Positions 53,246-62,028 of a stretch of DNA of 64,000 bases are shown here, one piece after another. The first letter of the stretch is position 1; each line of letters begins with the position of its first letter. The position numbers and the translations under genes are program-made. A model generated the notes under the pieces. The model was not told the origin of the DNA. It saw only the letters and a program-made list of their open reading frames with translations, and did not search any database. Source of the DNA: CAYVQE01 sp964633205 (GTDB lineage Bacteria > Myxococcota > B64-G9); the NCBI GenBank assembly GCA_964633205.1, contig CAZWFN010000014.1, forward strand, positions 1 to 64,000, given 5' to 3'.

Positions 53246-56200
53246 ATGCGAACCACCCGCTTTCTGCTGCTGATGACCTGGCTGACCACCCTCGCCGGCG
53301 CTGGTCCGGCCGCGGCCGGGGATCGGTTGCTGCGCTTTCCGGACCTGTCGGCCGATCGGGTGGCCTTCGTCTACGCCGGCGACATCTGGGTCGCCCCCCG
53401 CGCCGGCGGCACCGCGCTGCGGCTGACCGCCCATCCGGGCCAGGAGTGGTTTCCCAAGTTCTCGCCCGACGGGCGGCAGATCGCCTTCACCGCCGACTAC
53501 GACGGCAACCGCGAGGTCTACGCGGTGGCCGCCGGCGGCGGTGAGCCGCGCCGGCTGACCTGGAGCGCCGACATCGGTCCCGACGTACCCGAGCGCTTCG
53601 GGCCCGACAACGCCGTGCTCGGCTGGAGCCCGGGCGGCGACATCGTCTACCGCTCCCGGCGCCAGCAGTGGAACGTGTTCATGGGCCGGCCCTGGCTGGT
53701 GTCACCCGACGGCGGTCCGCCCCGGCCGCTGCCGCTGCCCTGGAGCGGCCTGCTGAGCTTCGCGCCCGACGGCCGGCGCATCGCCTACAACCCGACCTGG
53801 CGCGAGTTCCGCACCTGGAAGCGCTACCGCGGCGGCATGGCCCAGGACATCCACTCGATCGATCTGGACAGCGGCCGCCACCGGGTGCTGGTCGATTCGC
53901 CGGCGGTGGACGACTTCCCGATGTGGCACGAAAGCGGGCTGTACTTCGTGTCCGAGCGCAGCGGTCGGGCCCAGCTCTACCGCCGGGATGCGGCGGGGGG
54001 CGAACCGGAACGGCTGACCGATTTCGCCGACTTCGACGTCAAGTGGCCCAGCTTGGGCCCGGATGCGATCGTGTTCGAACACGGCGGCAGGTTGAAGCTC
54101 TACTCCCTGGACGGCGGTCGGGTGGAGCCGCTGGCCATCGACGTGCCGGCCGACAAGATCCGGGTGCGGCCGCGGTTGGTCGATGCCGCCGAGCACATCG
54201 AGGCCTACTGGCTGGCGCCCGACGGCGCCCGGGTCCTGTTCGTGGCCCGCGGTGAGCTGTTCACGGTGCCGGCCGAGCACGGGCCGACGCGCAACCTGAC
54301 CCGGACGCCGGGCGCCCGCGAGCGCGGTGCCATGTGGTCGCCGGACGGCCGCTGGATCGCCTATCTCTCGGACGCCAGCGGCGAGGTCGAGCTGTGGTTG
54401 CGCGACCAGACCGGCCGCCAGCCGCCGCGGCAGCTGACCGAGGCCGGGGCGGGCTACCGCTTCCAGCCGGTGTGGTCGCCGGACTCCAACAGGCTGGCTT
54501 TCGCCGACGAGGACCTGCGTCTGTGGTGGTTCGATCTGGAGACCGAGAAGCTGCAGCAGGTCGACGTGGCCGAGCGCTGGGAGATCCGCGAGTACGCCTG
54601 GTCGGCCGACTCGCGCTGGCTGGCCTATGCCAAGACCGGCGCCAACGGCTTCGGCGACATCTGGCTCTACGATACCGAGCAGGACAGCCGCCAGCGGCTG
54701 ACCTCGCCCATGTTCGACGACGGCGAGCCGGTCTTCGATCCGGCCGGTCGCTATCTCTACTTCCTGTCGGCGCGCGATTTCCACGCCAGCCTGGCGCCGG
54801 GGTTGGAATCCAACTTCATCTACGCGCGCCAGCTGCGGCCTTTCGCCTTGCAGCTGCGGCCGGACGTGGCGCCGCCCTTCGCGCCGCGCTCCGACGAGAC
54901 CGTCCTGCCGGCGGCGGGCAAGCCGGACAAGTCGGCCTCGCGCTCGAAGCTGGACGGCAAGGGCAAGAAGCGGGCCGGCATCGTGCTCGATGGTTTGTCC
55001 GACCGGCTGAGCGCCTTCCCGGTCGAACGCGGCAACCTGAGCGGGTTGCGCGCCGGCGCCGAACGGGTCTTCTGGATCGATGCCCCGCTGCCGACGCTGA
55101 CCGGCGAGCCGCGCGGTGAGCCGGTGCTGCGGGTGTTCGACCTGGCCGAGCGCGAGTTGGCCGCCGTGCATCAGCCGGTCGACGGCTTCGAGCTGTCGGC
55201 CGACGGCCGCAAGCTGGTCTACCACAGCGGGGATGCCTACTACCTGGTCGACGCCAAGGCCGAGCAGGCGCCGGACGACGAGGACATCGAGCCGCTGGAC
55301 CTGTCCGGGATGCGCATCCTGCTGGATCCGCGGGCCGAGTGGCGCCAGATGTTCTTCGAGGCCTGGCGCCTGATGCGCGACTTCTTCTACGCGCCCAACA
55401 TGCACGGCCGCGATTGGGCGGCCTTGCGCGATCGTTACGCGGCCCTGCTGCCGGCGGTGGCCCACCGGATCGACCTGACCTATCTGATCGGCGAGATGAT
55501 CGGCGAGCTGGGCGCCGGCCACGCCTACGTCGGCGGCGGCGATCTGCCCGCGGTGGAGACGGTGTCGATCGGCCTGCTGGGCACCGAACTCGAGCCCGAT
55601 CCGGCCAGCGGCCGCTGGCGCATCGGGCGCATCTTCCAGGGCCAGAACTGGGACGCCGACCGCCGTTCGCCGCTGACCGAACCGGGTGTCGAGGCGCACG
55701 CCGGCGACTACCTGCTGGCCATCGACGGCCGCGAGCTGCGCCTGCCCGACGTGCCCGGCCAGCTCTTGCTCGACCGGGCCGGCCGCCAGACCGCGCTGCG
55801 GCTGAACCGCATCCCCAGCGCCTCGGGCGCCTGGACCACGGTGGTGGTGCCGCTGGAGCGCGATGCCGAGCTGCGTTACGGCGACTGGGTGCAGCGCAAC
55901 CGCCGGCGGGTGGATGAGGCCAGCGACGGCCGGGTGGGCTATATCCACCTGCCCGACATGGCCGGCGGCGGGCTGAACGCCTTCGCCCGCACCTTCTACC
56001 CGCAGCTGCGCAAGCAGGCGTTGATCATCGACGTGCGCTGGAACGGGGGCGGCTTCGTCAGCCAGATGATCATCGAGCGGCTGCGGCGCGAGCTCGGCGG
56101 CATGACCGCCAGCCGCAACGCCGGCGAGTTCACCTACCCGGATGCTGTGCAGGTGGGGCCCAAGGTGTGTCTGATCAACCAGTGGTCGGCCTCGGACGGG

Positions 56201-56530
56201 GACCTGTTCCCGCACTTCTTCCGCCGCTACGGCCTGGGCCGGCTGGTGGGCAAGCGCACCTGGGGCGGGGTGGTGGGCATCCGCGGCGACAAGAAGCTGG
56301 TCGACGGCGGCTACCTCTACCAGCCCGAGTTCGCCTACTACGACCTGGACTCCAGCTGGATGATCGAGAACCGCGGCGTCGAGCCCGACGTCGAGGTCGA
56401 CCTGCCGCCGGCCGCCGCCCTGGCCGGCCGCGACCCGCAGCTCGAACGCGCCATCGAGATGATGCTCGAGGCCATCGCGGCCGAGCCGCCCCGCCTGCCG
56501 CCCCGGCCGGCCGACCCCAGCGACCGCTGA
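53246..56530 (+). CDS. tricorn-type protease (peptidase S41 family)
   Basis: 1094 residues. Signal peptide (LLLMTWLTTLAGAGPAAAG), then two beta-propellers of WD/PD40-like blades (about 25-330 and 340-600), a C1/PDZ-type region and a C-terminal catalytic domain. The tricorn catalytic residues can be placed as H759 (GAGHAYV), S983 with D984 (WSASDGD) and E1046 (NRGVEPDV), with spacing close to archaeal tricorn. Tricorn releases short peptides from longer ones. A signal peptide suggests this form is exported. ATG follows GGAGG. It sits beside A2M and other envelope genes, consistent with periplasmic peptide turnover. Confidence 0.92.
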   Translation: MRTTRFLLLMTWLTTLAGAGPAAAGDRLLRFPDLSADRVAFVYAGDIWVAPRAGGTALRLTAHPGQEWFPKFSPDGRQIAFTADYDGNREVYAVAAGGGEPRRLTWSADIGPDVPERFGPDNAVLGWSPGGDIVYRSRRQQWNVFMGRPWLVSPDGGPPRPLPLPWSGLLSFAPDGRRIAYNPTWREFRTWKRYRGGMAQDIHSIDLDSGRHRVLVDSPAVDDFPMWHESGLYFVSERSGRAQLYRRDAAGGEPERLTDFADFDVKWPSLGPDAIVFEHGGRLKLYSLDGGRVEPLAIDVPADKIRVRPRLVDAAEHIEAYWLAPDGARVLFVARGELFTVPAEHGPTRNLTRTPGARERGAMWSPDGRWIAYLSDASGEVELWLRDQTGRQPPRQLTEAGAGYRFQPVWSPDSNRLAFADEDLRLWWFDLETEKLQQVDVAERWEIREYAWSADSRWLAYAKTGANGFGDIWLYDTEQDSRQRLTSPMFDDGEPVFDPAGRYLYFLSARDFHASLAPGLESNFIYARQLRPFALQLRPDVAPPFAPRSDETVLPAAGKPDKSASRSKLDGKGKKRAGIVLDGLSDRLSAFPVERGNLSGLRAGAERVFWIDAPLPTLTGEPRGEPVLRVFDLAERELAAVHQPVDGFELSADGRKLVYHSGDAYYLVDAKAEQAPDDEDIEPLDLSGMRILLDPRAEWRQMFFEAWRLMRDFFYAPNMHGRDWAALRDRYAALLPAVAHRIDLTYLIGEMIGELGAGHAYVGGGDLPAVETVSIGLLGTELEPDPASGRWRIGRIFQGQNWDADRRSPLTEPGVEAHAGDYLLAIDGRELRLPDVPGQLLLDRAGRQTALRLNRIPSASGAWTTVVVPLERDAELRYGDWVQRNRRRVDEASDGRVGYIHLPDMAGGGLNAFARTFYPQLRKQALIIDVRWNGGGFVSQMIIERLRRELGGMTASRNAGEFTYPDAVQVGPKVCLINQWSASDGDLFPHFFRRYGLGRLVGKRTWGGVVGIRGDKKLVDGGYLYQPEFAYYDLDSSWMIENRGVEPDVEVDLPPAAALAGRDPQLERAIEMMLEAIAAEPPRLPPRPADPSDR

Positions 56531-56583
56531 CGGAGGAGACGACCGCTGGGGCGCCGGACGGGGAGCGGAACGCGCTTTCGGCC

Positions 56584-56613
56584 TTGACGGGGGCCTGCTA
56601 GAGTGGGTGTATT
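56584..56613 (+). promoter_or_regulatory. candidate promoter of the GyrI-like lipoprotein gene
   Basis: TTGACG (56584-56589), 18-bp spacer, TGTATT (56608-56613), about 110 bp before the ATG. The match is partial. Confidence 0.4.
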
Positions 56614-56724
56614 GATCGCCGCAGCAGTCGCGCGATCCGCGCTGGGATTCGCCGGCGGGCGGCTTCGACAGGCATCGGGTCGAGTGGGAAGAGCTGGACC
56701 CTGGTGGGTGAGTTGGAGGTCGTC

Positions 56725-58260
56725 ATGAGAGCGTGCCTGGTCGGTGTGCTCGGCTGCGGGCTGCTGCTGGCGCTGGCAGCCTGCGAGTCGGAACCGGCGC
56801 CCGAGTCGAAGCCGCGGCCGGCACCCGCGCTGCCCGAGTCGGGCGCGCCGCCGGTCGACATCGAGGGGGCCGCCGAGGCGGCCCGCATCCTGGATCAGGC
56901 CATCGCCGCCCAGGGCGGCGCCGAGCGCTTGCGGGCCACGGAGCAATGGATGGCCCGCAGCCACGGCACCTACCTGGGGCAGAAGTATCGGGCGGTGGTG
57001 TCCTTCGACGGCCGCCACGAACGCCAGGACATCCATCTGGCCGATGGCCGCCAGCTGGTTCTGGTCACCGGTGATCACCATTGCTGGATGCGCACCGGGC
57101 CGGTGGTGGTCGCCTGCACCGACGCCGAGCGCGCCCGGCAGCGCCAGCAGATGAGCTGGAGGCGCAGCCTGCGCCTGCTGGAGCTGCGCCGGCCGAGTTG
57201 GAGCGTGCGCGGCACCACCACGCCGGGTGCGGACCAGGTTCACCCCACCCTGATCATCGGCCGCGACGACCTGGCCGGCGAGGGCAAGCTGCTGTTCGAC
57301 GTGGACACCATGTTCGTGATCCGGGCCGAGTGGCCGGCGCACTTCGAGGGCCGCGCCGGCACCCTGGTGCTGGAGCTCGACCGCTACCAGAAGGCCTGCG
57401 GCATCCAGCGGCCCCGCCGCATCACCACCCGCTTCGACGGCCGGGTGGTGATGCGCGAGCGATTCGACCGTTTCTTCTGCGATCCGGTGGACCCGGGCCT
57501 GTTCCCGCAACCGCTGCAAGTGGCCGACGGCACGTCGGCCGTGGTGGAGCGGCCGGCGGCCGAGCTGGCCTGCGTGGAGCACCGCGGCGACTACGCCGGC
57601 ATCGGCCGGGCGGTGGGCGAGCTGATGGGCTGGATGGGCGCCGAGCAGCTCATGCCCGTCGGGCCCACGGAGATGATCTACACCAGCCCGCCGGATCCGG
57701 AGCAGCCGGAAGCGCAGCGCACCGAGATCTGCTTCCCCGTCGTCGCTCTGGCCGCCGGGCCGGAGCACGACCACGCCGGCCACGACCAAGCCGGGAACGA
57801 ACAGGGCGGACACGAGCACGGCGGGCACGAGCACGCGGACCACGATGCCCCGGAGCACGACGGGGCAAGCCAACCCGGGCGAGCCGGGCAGCCCGAAGAC
57901 GCCGAAGCGCCCGCAGCGCAAGATGCGGCCGACGCGGGCGAAGCGACGGCCGCGGGCCAGGCAGCGGCGGACGGGCGCTTCAGCCGCCGCCAGCGGCCGG
58001 CCCGGCGGGCCCTGTTCATCTACGGCCGCGGCGAATGCGCCCAGGTGGCCCAGCGGCTGGCACCGCGCGTGCAGCAGGAGCTGGACGCGCGCGGGCTCTC
58101 CGCTACCGGTCCGCTGCGTCAGATCGCCTACCACGATCCGCGCAAGTACGCTGCCGACGAGCGGGTCAGCGCTTTGGTGGTGCCCCTGGCCGCGGAGGCA
58201 GACTCCGAACCGGGATCCAAGCCGAACGCAGAGCCGGGCTCCGAGCCGGCCGGACCGTGA
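56725..58260 (+). CDS. lipoprotein with tandem GyrI-like domains and a His-rich insert
   Basis: 511 residues. A lipobox ALAAC (about 18) leads into an N-terminal beta-rich region (about 60-275; RLRATEQWMARSHGTYL...), then a GyrI/BmrR-like effector-binding domain (about 280-340: VEHRGDYAGIGRAVGEL). A His-rich stretch (about 348-376, nine His in HDHxGHD / GGHEH units) follows, then an acidic Ala-rich linker and a second GyrI-like half (about 425-495: GRGECAQVAQRLAPRVQ). GyrI-like folds usually bind small hydrophobic ligands in the cytoplasm, so an exported version with a metal-binding-type loop is unusual. ATG at 56725 follows TTGGAGG. Confidence 0.72.
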   Translation: MRACLVGVLGCGLLLALAACESEPAPESKPRPAPALPESGAPPVDIEGAAEAARILDQAIAAQGGAERLRATEQWMARSHGTYLGQKYRAVVSFDGRHERQDIHLADGRQLVLVTGDHHCWMRTGPVVVACTDAERARQRQQMSWRRSLRLLELRRPSWSVRGTTTPGADQVHPTLIIGRDDLAGEGKLLFDVDTMFVIRAEWPAHFEGRAGTLVLELDRYQKACGIQRPRRITTRFDGRVVMRERFDRFFCDPVDPGLFPQPLQVADGTSAVVERPAAELACVEHRGDYAGIGRAVGELMGWMGAEQLMPVGPTEMIYTSPPDPEQPEAQRTEICFPVVALAAGPEHDHAGHDQAGNEQGGHEHGGHEHADHDAPEHDGASQPGRAGQPEDAEAPAAQDAADAGEATAAGQAAADGRFSRRQRPARRALFIYGRGECAQVAQRLAPRVQQELDARGLSATGPLRQIAYHDPRKYAADERVSALVVPLAAEADSEPGSKPNAEPGSEPAGP

Positions 58261-58278
58261 TCGCGCGCTGCGTGGCGG

Positions 58279-58812
58279 CTACTTGACGATGGGCAGCACC
58301 TGCTTGAAGGCCGCGTCGTCGGCCGAGCCGAGCAGATCGAACAGGGCCATCTCCACACCGGTCCAACGGCCGCCCTGCTGGGCGATGCGCTCCAGGCCGA
58401 GCTGTCGATCAGCGGCCGAGCGCGACGAGACGCAGTCGCAGACCACCTCCACCCGGCGTCCGGCGCCCAGCAGGTCGCGGGCGGTCTGGAACACGCACAC
58501 GTGGGCCTCGATGCCCACCAGCAGGAAGCGATCGGCGCCGGTGTCTCGGATGGCCCGGCGCAGCGGCGGGTGGGCCCAGCAGGAGAAGGTCTTCTTGGCG
58601 ATGGGAGCGCCGTCGAGCAGTTCGGCCACTTCGCCCACGGTGCTGCCCATGCCGGTAGGGTACTGCTCGGCCCAGACCACGGGCAGTTCCAGGGCCCGGG
58701 CGCCGCGTATCATCTGCTGCAGCCGCTCGAGCAGCGCCTGGCGTTCGTGCATCAGGCGGAAGAGCTTGTCCTGGACATCGATGACGATCAGCGCCGCGTC
58801 GCGTTCGGCCAT
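58279..58812 (-). CDS. isochorismatase-family cysteine hydrolase
   Basis: 177 residues, close to YcaC/nicotinamidase-like hydrolases. The triad is D12 (VIDVQDKL), K74 (AKKTFSCW) and C106 (GIEAHVCVFQTA). Members hydrolyse amides or esters such as nicotinamide or isochorismate, and the exact substrate cannot be fixed by sequence. Nicotinamidase is possible, which would feed the NAD pathway of the NadD-NadE fusion, but the genes are 14 kb apart and no metal-ligand DxHxxH motif is apparent, so I favour a non-nicotinamidase member. ATG follows GGAGG at about 9 nt. It is convergent with the GyrI-like lipoprotein. Confidence 0.8.
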   Translation of the reverse strand: MAERDAALIVIDVQDKLFRLMHERQALLERLQQMIRGARALELPVVWAEQYPTGMGSTVGEVAELLDGAPIAKKTFSCWAHPPLRRAIRDTGADRFLLVGIEAHVCVFQTARDLLGAGRRVEVVCDCVSSRSAADRQLGLERIAQQGGRWTGVEMALFDLLGSADDAAFKQVLPIVK

Positions 58813-58920
58813 GGCTGGCGACCTCCGTTCGAGAGCTGACGCACCATGGTACAAGAGTCGGCGGTAGGAATCGATTTCTTTCCGTCTTGTGGACCGACGA
58901 GGGGCTAGCAGGAGGCGGAC

Positions 58921-59502
58921 ATGGCAGAGGGGCCATTGATGGGCTTGATCTTCACATTACTGTATCCGCTGGGCTGGGTGTTCTACGTGCTGGTGCCGCT
59001 GGCGCCGGTCATCTACCTGGTGCTGCGCTGGCGCACCTATCGCGAGGGGGCGCCGCCGGAGCCCCAGCTGGGGCTCAAGGTGGTGCTGCACTACTTCCGC
59101 ACCATCGGCTACCACGTGCTGCTTGCCGGCGGCTTCTGCTTGCTCTATGGCTTGTTGAGCGAGGAGCAACGCTGGCTGCTGCTGCGGCTGGCCGCGGCCT
59201 TGCTGATCACCGGCGGGGCGGTGTTCGGCCTGCACGTCTGGTTCCTGGTGCGCTTCAGCGACAACGCCAGCCGCCCGGCCGTGTCGCGCTTCTACAACGG
59301 CTTCAACGCGCTGGTCTGCGGCCTGCTGACCACCGGCGCCCTGGCGGTCGGGCTGGGCGGCGCGTTGGCCGAGGAGCCTGCCTGGGAGGTGGTGCGCATC
59401 TGCGCCGCGCTGGTGGTGGTCTACGGCGCCTCGTGGGTCGGCCAGACCCGCCTGCTGATCCGCCGCACGCCGCCGGCGGCCGATCCGCCAGCCGCGGCCT
59501 GA
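58921..59502 (+). CDS. polytopic membrane protein of unknown function
   Basis: 193 residues with about five hydrophobic segments (starting near 8, 52, 83, 122 and 153) and no recognised motif. ATG follows AGGAGG. It lies divergent to the isochorismatase-like gene and upstream of the thiolase module, separated from it by a promoter-like region, so it is probably not part of it. Confidence 0.6.
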   Translation: MAEGPLMGLIFTLLYPLGWVFYVLVPLAPVIYLVLRWRTYREGAPPEPQLGLKVVLHYFRTIGYHVLLAGGFCLLYGLLSEEQRWLLLRLAAALLITGGAVFGLHVWFLVRFSDNASRPAVSRFYNGFNALVCGLLTTGALAVGLGGALAEEPAWEVVRICAALVVVYGASWVGQTRLLIRRTPPAADPPAAA

Positions 59503-59560
59503 GCCCCGCGGCGCAGCCCGGCGGACCGCTTTCGCGGTCGGCGGCCGGATCCGATAGACG

Positions 59561-59589
59561 TTGACCGGTCGTTTCGTTCGTGGTACGTG
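59561..59589 (+). promoter_or_regulatory. promoter and TetR-like palindrome upstream of the thiolase module
   Basis: TTGACC, a 17-bp spacer and TACGTG precede the module by about 80 bp. The -35 contains GACCGGTC (59563-59570), a palindrome of the type bound by TetR-family regulators of acyl-CoA genes. The -10 match is poor. Confidence 0.4.
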
Positions 59590-59669
59590 CCATCCACGAG
59601 CTGAGTGGCAGAGCGGTATTTGGGCGCCGGAGCCGATCCGGCAGAGCAGCCAACCCATTCCGGAGGCAG

Positions 59670-60821
59670 ATGATGGACAGGAGAGTAGGCATCGTGGGAA
59701 TCGGGACGACGGGGTTCAGGGCCACGACCCCCGACGTCTCCTACCGGGAGCTGACCTATGAGGCGGCCAGCAAGGCCTACCTCGACGCGGGCATCGAGCC
59801 CCACCAGGTCGGCGCCTTCGTGGCCACGGCCGAAGACTTCTTCGAGGGCTACAGCATCTCGGACGAGTACGCGCCGGATCAAATGGGGGCGGTGCTCAAG
59901 CCCTGCCACACCGTGCCGGGCGACTTCATCCAGTCGCTGGGCAACGGGCTGATGCTGATCCGGTCGGGCTTCGCCGACCTGGTGGTCATCCAGGGTCTGT
60001 CCAAGGCCTCCAACATGGTCACCAAGGGCGATCTGCTGACCATGGCCACCGATCCCTTCTCCTGGCGGCCGCTGCAGGAGTCGCCGCACGCCATCGCCGC
60101 GCTGGAGATGCAGCGCTACCTGTGGGCCACCCACACCGATCGCGAGCAGTGCGCCGCGGTGGTGGTGCAGAACCGGCGCCAGGCGCTGGAAAACCCGCAC
60201 GCCGCCTGTGGCTGCCGACTGGAGCTGGCCGACGTGCTGGAGGCCGAGCCGGTGTGCAGCCCGCTGGGCAAGTACGACATCGCCCAGCACGCCGACGGCG
60301 CGGTGGTGTGCGTGCTGGCCAGCGAGGAGCGGGCGGCCAGCTGCAAGCGCGAGCCCATCTGGGTCGAGGGCGTGGGCTGGTCGACCGAGACCCACGCGCT
60401 CGACAGCCGCACCTGGGACGAGGCGGTCTACATGAAGAAGGCCGCCGAGCGGGCCTACGCCATGGCCGACATCCGCAGCCCGGCGGCCCAGCTCGACTTC
60501 GCCGAGATCAACGACGAGTACGCCTACAAGCAGCTGATGCACATGGAGGCGCTCGGGCTGTGCGGTCGCGGCAGCGCCGGTGACTTCGTGGCCATGGGTC
60601 TGGCCGGCCCCGAGGGCGATCTGCCGATCAACGTCTCCGGCGGCAGCCTGGGTGGCGGTCACCTGTTCGAGCTGGACGGGGGCCAGAAGATCCTCGAGGC
60701 CGTGCTGCAGCTGCGCGGCGAGGCCGGCGTGAATCAGCTCGACGACGTGCACGTGGGCCTGGCGGCGAGCTGGCGCGGCGTGCCCACCACCACCGGTGCG
60801 GTGGCGGTGTTGAGCAACTGA
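59670..60821 (+). CDS. thiolase-family protein (subunit 1), nucleophile Cys missing
   Basis: 383 residues of thiolase fold in the SCP2/ketosteroid-like group. The first half ends in IRSGFADLVVIQG, the second holds NVSGGSLGGGHLFELDGGQ, where the active-site His of GHPxG is retained as H in GGH. The position of the nucleophilic Cys reads Pro (KPCHTVPGDF), so normal thiolase acyl transfer is unlikely. A Cys lies four residues earlier. Ltp2-type retro-aldolases lack the Cys too. Either ATG at 59670 or 59673 can serve, after CGGAGG. It heads a four-gene unit with another thiolase and two DUF35 proteins. Confidence 0.75.
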   Translation: MMDRRVGIVGIGTTGFRATTPDVSYRELTYEAASKAYLDAGIEPHQVGAFVATAEDFFEGYSISDEYAPDQMGAVLKPCHTVPGDFIQSLGNGLMLIRSGFADLVVIQGLSKASNMVTKGDLLTMATDPFSWRPLQESPHAIAALEMQRYLWATHTDREQCAAVVVQNRRQALENPHAACGCRLELADVLEAEPVCSPLGKYDIAQHADGAVVCVLASEERAASCKREPIWVEGVGWSTETHALDSRTWDEAVYMKKAAERAYAMADIRSPAAQLDFAEINDEYAYKQLMHMEALGLCGRGSAGDFVAMGLAGPEGDLPINVSGGSLGGGHLFELDGGQKILEAVLQLRGEAGVNQLDDVHVGLAASWRGVPTTTGAVAVLSN

Positions 60822-60846
60822 ACCGGGCAGCTGGGAGGCATGAGGC

Positions 60847-62010
60847 ATGGGCAATCGTAGAGTAGCAGTGGTCGGGGCCGGCATGACCAAGTTCGCCCGC
60901 TTCGCCCAGGAGACCAACGGCGAGCTGGCGTTCCAGGCGGCCAGGATGGCCCTGGATTCCTGCGAGATGAATATCGACCAGATCGACTCGGTGTCGATCG
61001 GCACCGCTCCGGACGCCTTCGACGGCTTCCACCTCAACGGCGAGGTGCTGGCCGAGGGTTCGGGCGGCTTCAACAAGCCGGTGATGCGCAATTACGTCGG
61101 CGGCGGCACCGGGGTGATGAACATCATCCACGGCTGGCAGCACGTGGCCTCGGGCATGTTCGACACCTGCGTGGTGGTGGCCGAGGAGAAGATGTCCAGC
61201 GCGTTTCCGCATCCGGCGGGCGCCTTTTTGACCATCTTCGATCACACCACCGAGCAGCCGCTGATGCCGACGCTGCTGTGGATCTTCTCCATCGAGATGA
61301 ACCGCTTCATGAACGCCCACGGCTACACCAAGGAGGACATCGCCCAGGTGGCCGTGAAGAACAAGCGCAACGCGCTGGATCACCCGGCCGCGCAGCTGGG
61401 CGCCGAGATCACGGTCGACGACGTGCTCAACTCCGAGATCATGGCCTACCCGGTCAACCGGCTGGACGTCAGCCCGACCTCGGACGGCGCGGTGGCGCTG
61501 GTGCTGGCCGCCGAGCACGTGGCCCGGCGGGTGACCGAGAAGCCGATCTGGATCGACGGCGTGGGCTGGGATCTGGACACCGCCTACTGGACCACCCGCG
61601 ACCTGTACTATCCGGACTACGTCGAGGTGGCGGCGCGCAAGGCCTACGACATGGCCGGCATCAAGGAGCCGGACAAGGAGATCCACATCGCCGAGCCCTA
61701 CGACCCCTTCACCTACAAGGAGCTGCACCACATGGAGGGGTTGATGCTGTGCAAGCGCGGCGAATCGGTGCGCATGTTGACCGACGGCGTGACCCAGCGC
61801 GACGGCAACCTGCCGGTGTGTCCGTCCGGCGGGCTGCTCGGGGTGGGCAACCCGATCGCGGCCGCCGGGCTGATGAAGGTGGCCGAGCTGTTCTGGCAGC
61901 TGCGCGGCGAGGCCGGCAAGCGGCAGGTGCCCGGACAGCCGCGGACCGGGGTGGCCCAGGCCTGGGGCGACCTGATGCAGGTCGGCACCGTGGTCGTGCT
62001 GCGCAACTAG
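60847..62010 (+). CDS. thiolase-family protein (subunit 2), nucleophile Cys and His missing
   Basis: 387 residues, thiolase fold. The nucleophile position reads Gly (RNYVGGGTGV, before ASGMFDTCVVVAEEKM) and the GHPxG motif reads GNPIAAAG, so both catalytic Cys and His are replaced. It shares the domain order of subunit 1 but differs clearly in sequence. Two diverged thiolase subunits in one operon suggest a heteromer in which one or both have altered chemistry or a structural role. ATG at 60847 follows GGGAGGCATGAGGC. Followed 18 bp later by the first DUF35 gene. Confidence 0.78.
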   Translation: MGNRRVAVVGAGMTKFARFAQETNGELAFQAARMALDSCEMNIDQIDSVSIGTAPDAFDGFHLNGEVLAEGSGGFNKPVMRNYVGGGTGVMNIIHGWQHVASGMFDTCVVVAEEKMSSAFPHPAGAFLTIFDHTTEQPLMPTLLWIFSIEMNRFMNAHGYTKEDIAQVAVKNKRNALDHPAAQLGAEITVDDVLNSEIMAYPVNRLDVSPTSDGAVALVLAAEHVARRVTEKPIWIDGVGWDLDTAYWTTRDLYYPDYVEVAARKAYDMAGIKEPDKEIHIAEPYDPFTYKELHHMEGLMLCKRGESVRMLTDGVTQRDGNLPVCPSGGLLGVGNPIAAAGLMKVAELFWQLRGEAGKRQVPGQPRTGVAQAWGDLMQVGTVVVLRN

Positions 62011-62028
62011 GATGACGGGAGGCGAGTC

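Noticed and set aside
58279..58812. Nicotinamidase linked to the NadD-NadE fusion
   Set aside because: The triad fits the wider isochorismatase family, but a clear nicotinamidase metal motif is not visible and the genes are far apart.
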